From positions 1 to 64,000 of the forward strand of contig NZ_CP054923.1 of the NCBI RefSeq assembly GCF_013364215.1: a DNA stretch of 64,000 nt, written 5' to 3'. Below are positions 59,743 to 64,000 of this stretch, one piece after another; the stretch's first letter is position 1, and every line of letters starts with the position of its first letter. The notes under the pieces were generated by a model. The model was given only the letters and a program-made list of their open reading frames with translations, was not told where the DNA came from and searched no databases. Source of the DNA: Verrucosispora sp. NA02020. GTDB lineage: Bacteria > Actinomycetota > Actinomycetes > Mycobacteriales > Micromonosporaceae. A program made the position numbers and the translations under genes.

Positions 59743-62388
59743 ATGCCTCCGGGTCATGATCGTCGGGTCGGGCCGGTCACGTACGCCGGTCTCCCGGAAC
59801 TGTTGCGGTCGCACCGCCTGACCGCCGGCCTCACCCAGGCCGAGCTGGCGGTGCGCGCGGGCGTCGGTATCCGGACGGTGCGGGACCTGGAACGGGGACG
59901 GTCCGTACGCCCGCAACGCACCACCGTCGAACTGCTCGCCGGAGCCCTCGACCTCACCGGTGACGCCCGCGCCGCGTTCCTGACCGCGGCCCGGGGGACG
60001 GGCGCCGCGGGCGCGTCACCCCATCCGGGTCCGGCGCTGGGCCTGCCGCCCGCGCCGGACCTGATCGGCCGGGAACAGGACGTGGCCGAGTTGACCGCGA
60101 TGTTGACCGATCCGCGTGGCCCCCGGGTGGTGAGCCTGGTCGGGCTGGCCGGGGTCGGCAAGACGGCGCTGGCGTTGGCGGTGGTGCACGCCGTCGCACC
60201 GGCCCATCCGGGTGGTGTCGCCGGGGTGCTGATCGGCGCCGGGTCGGACGTCACCGACGTGCTGGCCGCCTCGGTGACGGTGTTCGGCGCCGCCCGGATC
60301 ACCGAACTGGCCGCCCGGCTCGGTGACCGGCGGGCCGTACTCCTGGTGGACGCGGCGGAACGCGCGCCGGGCCCGGTCGCGGCCACCCTGCACCGGCTCG
60401 TCGGCGGAGTGCCGTCGCTGCGGGTACTCGTCACCGGCCGGCATCCGGTCGGGCTGCCGGGGGAGCGGGTCCGTCCGGTGTCGCCGCTGGACGTACCGCC
60501 GCCGGGCGGCACCGACCCCGCGACGCTGGCCACCTCTCCGGCGGTCGCGTTGTTCACCGCGCGGCTCGCCCAGGTGCGCCCGGAGCCGCCGTCCGACGCC
60601 GAGCTGCCGGCGCTGGCGTCGCTGGTCCGGCGGTTGGGCGGCCTGCCGCTGGCCATCGAGCTGATGGCCGCGCGCGGGCGACTGCTCGATCTCACCGAAC
60701 TGCTCGACCGGTACGGCGACCGGGTGCTGGACCTGGACACCTCGGGCGCGGCACGCGGTGGGTGGGAGGCGGGGCCGAGCCGGGGCGACGACGCGCGGAC
60801 GGCCGTGGCGGAGACGCTCCGCGACGCGGTGGCCACCAGCTACCGGTTGCTCGCCGACGAGGAGCGGGCCGCGTTGCGCCGGCTGGCCGCGTTCGGCAAC
60901 CGCTGGTCGGTCGAGATGGCCGAGGAGATGCTCGCCGGTACGGGCACCACCGCCGATCCGGTGCCGATGCTGAACCGCTTCCTCGACCTGGGGCTGCTGA
61001 GCGTACGCGGCACCGGGCCGTTCCGGTTCCGACTGGTCGACGCGGTGCGGGACTATGCGGTGGAGCAGGCGTCCGGTGCCGGTGAGTCGACCACGATCCG
61101 ACGCCGGCACGCCCGGGTGGTGACCCGGTTGGTGGAGCGCACCGTCCCGGCGCTGAGTGGTGCCGGTGCGACCGTCGCGGCACACCGGTTGGACGAGGTG
61201 ACGGGCGACGTCAGCTCGGCACTGGCGTACGCGGCGGTGGACGACCCGCTGACCGCACTGCGCCTGGCGGCGGCGCTGTCCCGCTGGTGGCGGCTGCGGG
61301 GACGGGACGTCCTGGGGCGGCAGTGGTTGCTGCGGTTGCTCGCCGATCCGCGTACCGCCGATGCCGATCCGGCGTTGCGGGCGTGGGCGTCGCTCGGCGT
61401 CGCGATGCTCGCCGGTGAGCACGGCGCGGCGGGCGAGGAGTTGCCGACGGCGCGGGCCGCGCTGGCGGCCTTCCGGCGTCTCGGTGACGTGCCGGGTGAG
61501 TTGGAGGCGCGGAACGTGCTGGGTGCGCTGCTGTCCGCGACGGGCCGGCCGGGACAGGCCCGGGAGCAGGCGGAAGCGGTGCTGGCGGTGGCGACCGAGG
61601 CCGGTCTGCTCCGGCAGATGGCGATCGCGCAGCACCACCTGGCCTGGCACGAGATGCGGGTGGCCGACCTCGCTGCCGCCCGACGTCGTCTGGCCACCGT
61701 GGACCGTCTCGGTGGGCAGTGCGGTGAGCAGCGGTTGCGGGTGCTGGTGCGGGGCACGGTCGCGGAGGTGCTCCGCCTGGAGGGCCGGTACGTCGACGCG
61801 GTCGACGAGGCGCGGCGGGTCCTCGTGGCCCTGGCCGACCTGGGGGTGCCCCGGCACCGTCGGCGGGTGCTGGGCACGCTGGGTCTGGCGCTCGCCCAGG
61901 ACGGTCGTTCGGCCGAGGCCGCCGAGGTGCTCGCCGAACTGCGGCCGTTGGACGGGACCGGCGCGCTGATCGAGGGACACCTGGCCCGGCATCGGGGGGA
62001 TCGGGAGGTCGCGGTCGAGTGGTTCACCGCCGCGGCCGAGATGAACGGGGAGGACCGGGACCGGCGTCGGGTGGTGGAGGCGCTGGTCGGCCTCGCCGCG
62101 AGCACGGCGGACCCGGAGGTACTCGATCGACTGGATCTCGCCTGCCGTGCGGGCGGTGTCCGGCTGCTGGCGCAGGAGCAGGAACTGCTGTACGCGTTGT
62201 CGGTCGGCCGTCGGATGTCGGCGGTGACCGGGGCGGACGGTGCCCGGAAGCACGGCGGGCCGGGCTCGTGGCCCGGCCGGCCGGCGGCGGAAACTGGGGT
62301 GGCGCGGGCGAGGAAGCCCCCTGATACCACCCCTCGCTCATCGCCCGCGCCGATTCCCCCCAATGCGCCCCCGCTCCAGCGAGATTAG
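59743..62388 (+). CDS. XRE/STAND NTPase transcriptional regulator
   Basis: An 881-residue regulator. The N-terminal HTH_XRE covers about residues 12-70 (LRSHRLTAGLTQAELAVRAGVGIRTVRDLERGR). A STAND-type NTPase follows, with Walker A GLAGVGKTAL and Walker B-like VLLVDAAER. A long helical C-terminal half of TPR-like repeats follows. The last ~60 residues are Pro/Arg rich and look disordered. Such proteins sense a ligand with the repeats and drive transcription with the HTH. ATG 59743 is chosen over the longer open frame from 59626 because the HTH starts shortly after it. Targets are unknown; the biosynthetic cluster to the left is a possibility. Confidence 0.87.
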   Translation: MPPGHDRRVGPVTYAGLPELLRSHRLTAGLTQAELAVRAGVGIRTVRDLERGRSVRPQRTTVELLAGALDLTGDARAAFLTAARGTGAAGASPHPGPALGLPPAPDLIGREQDVAELTAMLTDPRGPRVVSLVGLAGVGKTALALAVVHAVAPAHPGGVAGVLIGAGSDVTDVLAASVTVFGAARITELAARLGDRRAVLLVDAAERAPGPVAATLHRLVGGVPSLRVLVTGRHPVGLPGERVRPVSPLDVPPPGGTDPATLATSPAVALFTARLAQVRPEPPSDAELPALASLVRRLGGLPLAIELMAARGRLLDLTELLDRYGDRVLDLDTSGAARGGWEAGPSRGDDARTAVAETLRDAVATSYRLLADEERAALRRLAAFGNRWSVEMAEEMLAGTGTTADPVPMLNRFLDLGLLSVRGTGPFRFRLVDAVRDYAVEQASGAGESTTIRRRHARVVTRLVERTVPALSGAGATVAAHRLDEVTGDVSSALAYAAVDDPLTALRLAAALSRWWRLRGRDVLGRQWLLRLLADPRTADADPALRAWASLGVAMLAGEHGAAGEELPTARAALAAFRRLGDVPGELEARNVLGALLSATGRPGQAREQAEAVLAVATEAGLLRQMAIAQHHLAWHEMRVADLAAARRRLATVDRLGGQCGEQRLRVLVRGTVAEVLRLEGRYVDAVDEARRVLVALADLGVPRHRRRVLGTLGLALAQDGRSAEAAEVLAELRPLDGTGALIEGHLARHRGDREVAVEWFTAAAEMNGEDRDRRRVVEALVGLAASTADPEVLDRLDLACRAGGVRLLAQEQELLYALSVGRRMSAVTGADGARKHGGPGSWPGRPAAETGVARARKPPDTTPRSSPAPIPPNAPPLQRD

Positions 62389-62538
62389 CGAGCGACCACT
62401 GCGACGTCTGTCCGGTTTAGGAGTTATCGCCGGTTGCTCGCCTGGTTCTGCCGGTCCTTCTGCCGGTGCGGTCACGCTCGGGTGTGCAGACCGGCACCGA
62501 AGGTCGGACGGGTGTGCGCGGTGGAGGCGCGGAGCCGC

Positions 62539-63063
62539 TCAGCAGGGGGACGAGTCGGGCGTTTTCAGAACCGTTTCCCCCTCCGGGGCCGTGTCGCTGC
62601 TGCCGGCGGTCGCGCAGGGATGGACGGCGTCGCGAATCTGCCGCAGACCGTCCAGCAGTGCGTGCAGCGCCGCCGGGTCGAGTTGACCGGTGAACCAGTC
62701 CTCGATGAGTTGGAGGTGGCCGGGCAGGCTCTCGTCGAGCCGCCGCAGGCCGGAGGGGGTCACCACCGCGTACGAGCTGCGTCGGTCGGAGGGGCAGGCG
62801 CGCCGGGTGATCAGGCCGTCGCGTTCCATCCGGTCCACCACCCGGGTGACGCCGCTGGTGGAGAGCGACGTCTGCGCGGCGAGGTCGGTCATCCGTAGTT
62901 GGTTGCCGGGTGAGCGGGTGAGCCGGGTCAGCACCTCGAACTCGACTGCTGACAGGCCGTGCTCGTCGAGTTGCGTGGCGAAGCGGGCGGAGAGGCCCGC
63001 GTGCACCTCGAAGAGGAGGCCGACAGCGGTGATCCGAGGGTCGTCGAACACGTTCGGGTTCAC
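62539..63063 (-). CDS. MarR family transcriptional regulator
   Basis: A 174-residue winged-helix regulator (DLAAQTSLSTSGVTRVVDRMERDGLITRRACPSDRRSSYAVVTPSG). It is divergent from the YceI gene, so it probably regulates both. GTG 63063 is preceded by TAGGAT at -12 to -7 (63070-63075 on the complement), again leaderless. The C-terminal tail (CATAGSSDTAPEGETVLKTPDSSPC) is unusual and not conserved in type. The inducer is unknown. The 62389-62538 gap to the STAND gene shows no gene. Confidence 0.9.
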   Translation of the reverse strand: MNPNVFDDPRITAVGLLFEVHAGLSARFATQLDEHGLSAVEFEVLTRLTRSPGNQLRMTDLAAQTSLSTSGVTRVVDRMERDGLITRRACPSDRRSSYAVVTPSGLRRLDESLPGHLQLIEDWFTGQLDPAALHALLDGLRQIRDAVHPCATAGSSDTAPEGETVLKTPDSSPC

Positions 63064-63166
63064 CGGCCCATCCTATCAGTACTTGACACACGGAATATTG
63101 CTACGACTATAGTTGCTAACGCAGTCGTTGGGCTACTAAACAATCTCTTCCGGAGGGCAGTCTCTC
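63064..63166. promoter_or_regulatory. MarR/YceI divergent promoter region
   Basis: Plus strand: TTGACA (63083-63088) and TATAGT (63108-63113) with a 19-bp spacer, a good promoter for yceI. Minus strand: TAGGAT near the MarR start. The hexamer TTGCTA occurs twice around the -10 (63098-63103 and 63113-63118), which could be MarR binding half sites. Confidence 0.5.
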
Positions 63167-63748
63167 ATGACCAGCAGCACCGAGTCGGTTACCCGCGAGT
63201 GGAACGGCCTCACCATCCCGGCGGCCGGCACCTACCTGCTGGACGCGGCGCACAAGCGCGTGGGCTTCGTCGCCCGGCACATGATGGTAAGCAAGGTGCG
63301 CGGTGAGTTCGCCGACGCCTCCGCCACCATCACCATCGCCGAGGAGCCCCTGGGGTCCACGGTCAGCGCCACCATCCAGGCCGCCAGCATCAACACCGCG
63401 CAGGCCGACCGGGACGCGCACCTGCGCAGCCCGGAGTTCCTCGACGCCGAGCAGTTCCCCACCCTGGAGTACCGCAGCACCGGCGTGAAGTCGCACGAGG
63501 GCAGCGAGTTCGTGCTCGACGGTGAGCTGACCATCAAGGGCGTGACGCGTCCGGTGGAGCTGAAGGTCGAGTTCGAGGGCGTCGGCCGCAGCCCGTTCGG
63601 CCAGGACATCTTCGGCTTCTCGGCGAGCACCGAGATCGACCGGGAGGACTTCGGTCTGACCTGGAACGTGGCCCTGGAGTCCGGCGGCGTGCTGGTCGGC
63701 AAGAAGGTCAAGATCGAGATCGAGGGCGAGGGCATCCGCCAGTCCTGA
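63167..63748 (+). CDS. YceI family protein
   Basis: A 193-residue lipocalin-like beta-barrel that binds isoprenoid-type lipids in family members. Features: GTYLLDAAHKRVGFVARHMMVSKVRGEFADASATI at the start, DAHLRSPEFLDAEQFPTLEYRSTGV, DGELTIKGVTRPVELKVEFEGVG and the end DREDFGLTWN. No signal peptide is visible, unlike E. coli YceI. ATG 63167 has GGAGGGCAGTCTCTC. The MarR gene is divergent. A strong terminator follows. In actinobacteria, MarR-yceI pairs are common but the physiological role is unclear. Confidence 0.93.
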   Translation: MTSSTESVTREWNGLTIPAAGTYLLDAAHKRVGFVARHMMVSKVRGEFADASATITIAEEPLGSTVSATIQAASINTAQADRDAHLRSPEFLDAEQFPTLEYRSTGVKSHEGSEFVLDGELTIKGVTRPVELKVEFEGVGRSPFGQDIFGFSASTEIDREDFGLTWNVALESGGVLVGKKVKIEIEGEGIRQS

Positions 63749-63757
63749 TCCCGCACG

Positions 63758-63792
63758 CGAAGGGGCCCGCGCCGACCGCGCGGGCCCCTTCG
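63758..63792 (+). terminator. Strong terminator after YceI
   Basis: A 14-bp perfect stem, CGAAGGGGCCCGCG paired with CGCGGGCCCCTTCG, with a short loop, starts 10 nt after the stop codon. Confidence 0.85.
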
Positions 63793-64000
63793 CTGTCCGG
63801 TCCGGTCACGATCGCGGTGCGGTTTGTCACAGGTTGTTAGCAGGGTCGCGGGTGGCGCGACGGACCCGCCCGGGTAGGAATCCCGGCGGGAGCGGCTCAC
63901 CCGCCCCGTCGATGGGTCCGACCCACCCGCAAGGCGGGTGGACTGCGGCAATGGACCGATCTTCGGGCCATCCGGTTCGGCGCTTTCACCGAGTATGGTT
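63793..64000. other. Gene-free structured end of window
   Basis: No ORF is convincing. Several hairpins can be drawn: CCACCCGC with GCGGGTGG near 63925-63945, and ATGGACCGA with TCGGGCCAT near 63950-63972. A GTTAGCAGGG fragment near 63835-63845 resembles an arm of the dispersed repeat. This could be the leader of the next gene or a small RNA, but I could not match any known motif. Confidence 0.3.

Noticed and set aside
63793..64000. c-di-AMP (ydaO), SAM-IV or cobalamin riboswitch
   Set aside because: The conserved core sequences I know for these were not present. Only generic hairpins were found.

Overview
The window is a 64 kb piece of a high-GC actinobacterial chromosome. The gene content and order (gyrA with an intein, a DUF3566 membrane protein, tRNA-Ile, a DLW-39 peptide, tRNA-Ala), the many GTG starts and the dispersed palindromic repeats point to the family Micromonosporaceae, probably Micromonospora or a close relative. 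This is inferred by eye, not by a search. Three DnaA boxes in the first 80 bases and a near-consensus parS site at 17.5 kb place the window close to the chromosome origin.

Layout. 0-5.4 kb: gyrA (420-residue intein), DUF3566 protein, two tRNAs. 5.5-24.4 kb: a TetR/SDR pair, Sua5, a very large CtpI-like P-type ATPase, two small membrane or unknown proteins, an MFS exporter with a MerR-type promoter, a GAP-family membrane protein, an NAD-binding protein, a YbaK deacylase, parS, a DsbA-like protein, SufE, a CBS-domain protein, ProS, a two-component system and a HAD protein. 24.5-36.6 kb: hydrolases, a WhiJ-type XRE/DUF397 pair, a rhodanese, a TetR/FAD-monooxygenase pair with an operator array, an HSP90-family ATPase followed by a large TPR protein, and a TetR regulator.

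36.7-58.3 kb is the most interesting part. Biotin carboxylase and HMG-CoA lyase lie on the left. The carboxyltransferase and acyl-CoA dehydrogenase of what looks like the same branched-chain acyl-CoA (leucine-type) pathway lie on the right. Between them is an eight-gene minus-strand operon (52597 back to 39275) that looks like an uncharacterised natural-product cluster. It encodes an A-T-R NRPS-like reductase, two paralogous B12-binding-type radical SAM enzymes, an MFS exporter, a GNAT/ATP-grasp fusion, a DAP-decarboxylase-like PLP enzyme, a FemAB-like GNAT enzyme and an aldo/keto reductase. Divergent from it is a polar amino-acid ABC importer. A plausible scheme is import or decarboxylation of an amino-acid precursor, radical modification, amide ligation, reductive release as an aldehyde, reduction to an alcohol, and export. 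The product is unknown.

58.3-64 kb: a degenerate M48-like protein, a STAND-type XRE regulator, a divergent MarR/YceI pair, a strong terminator and a structured gene-free end.

Many genes have a TANNNT hexamer about 7 nt upstream of the start codon and no Shine-Dalgarno sequence, so leaderless transcripts seem common here.
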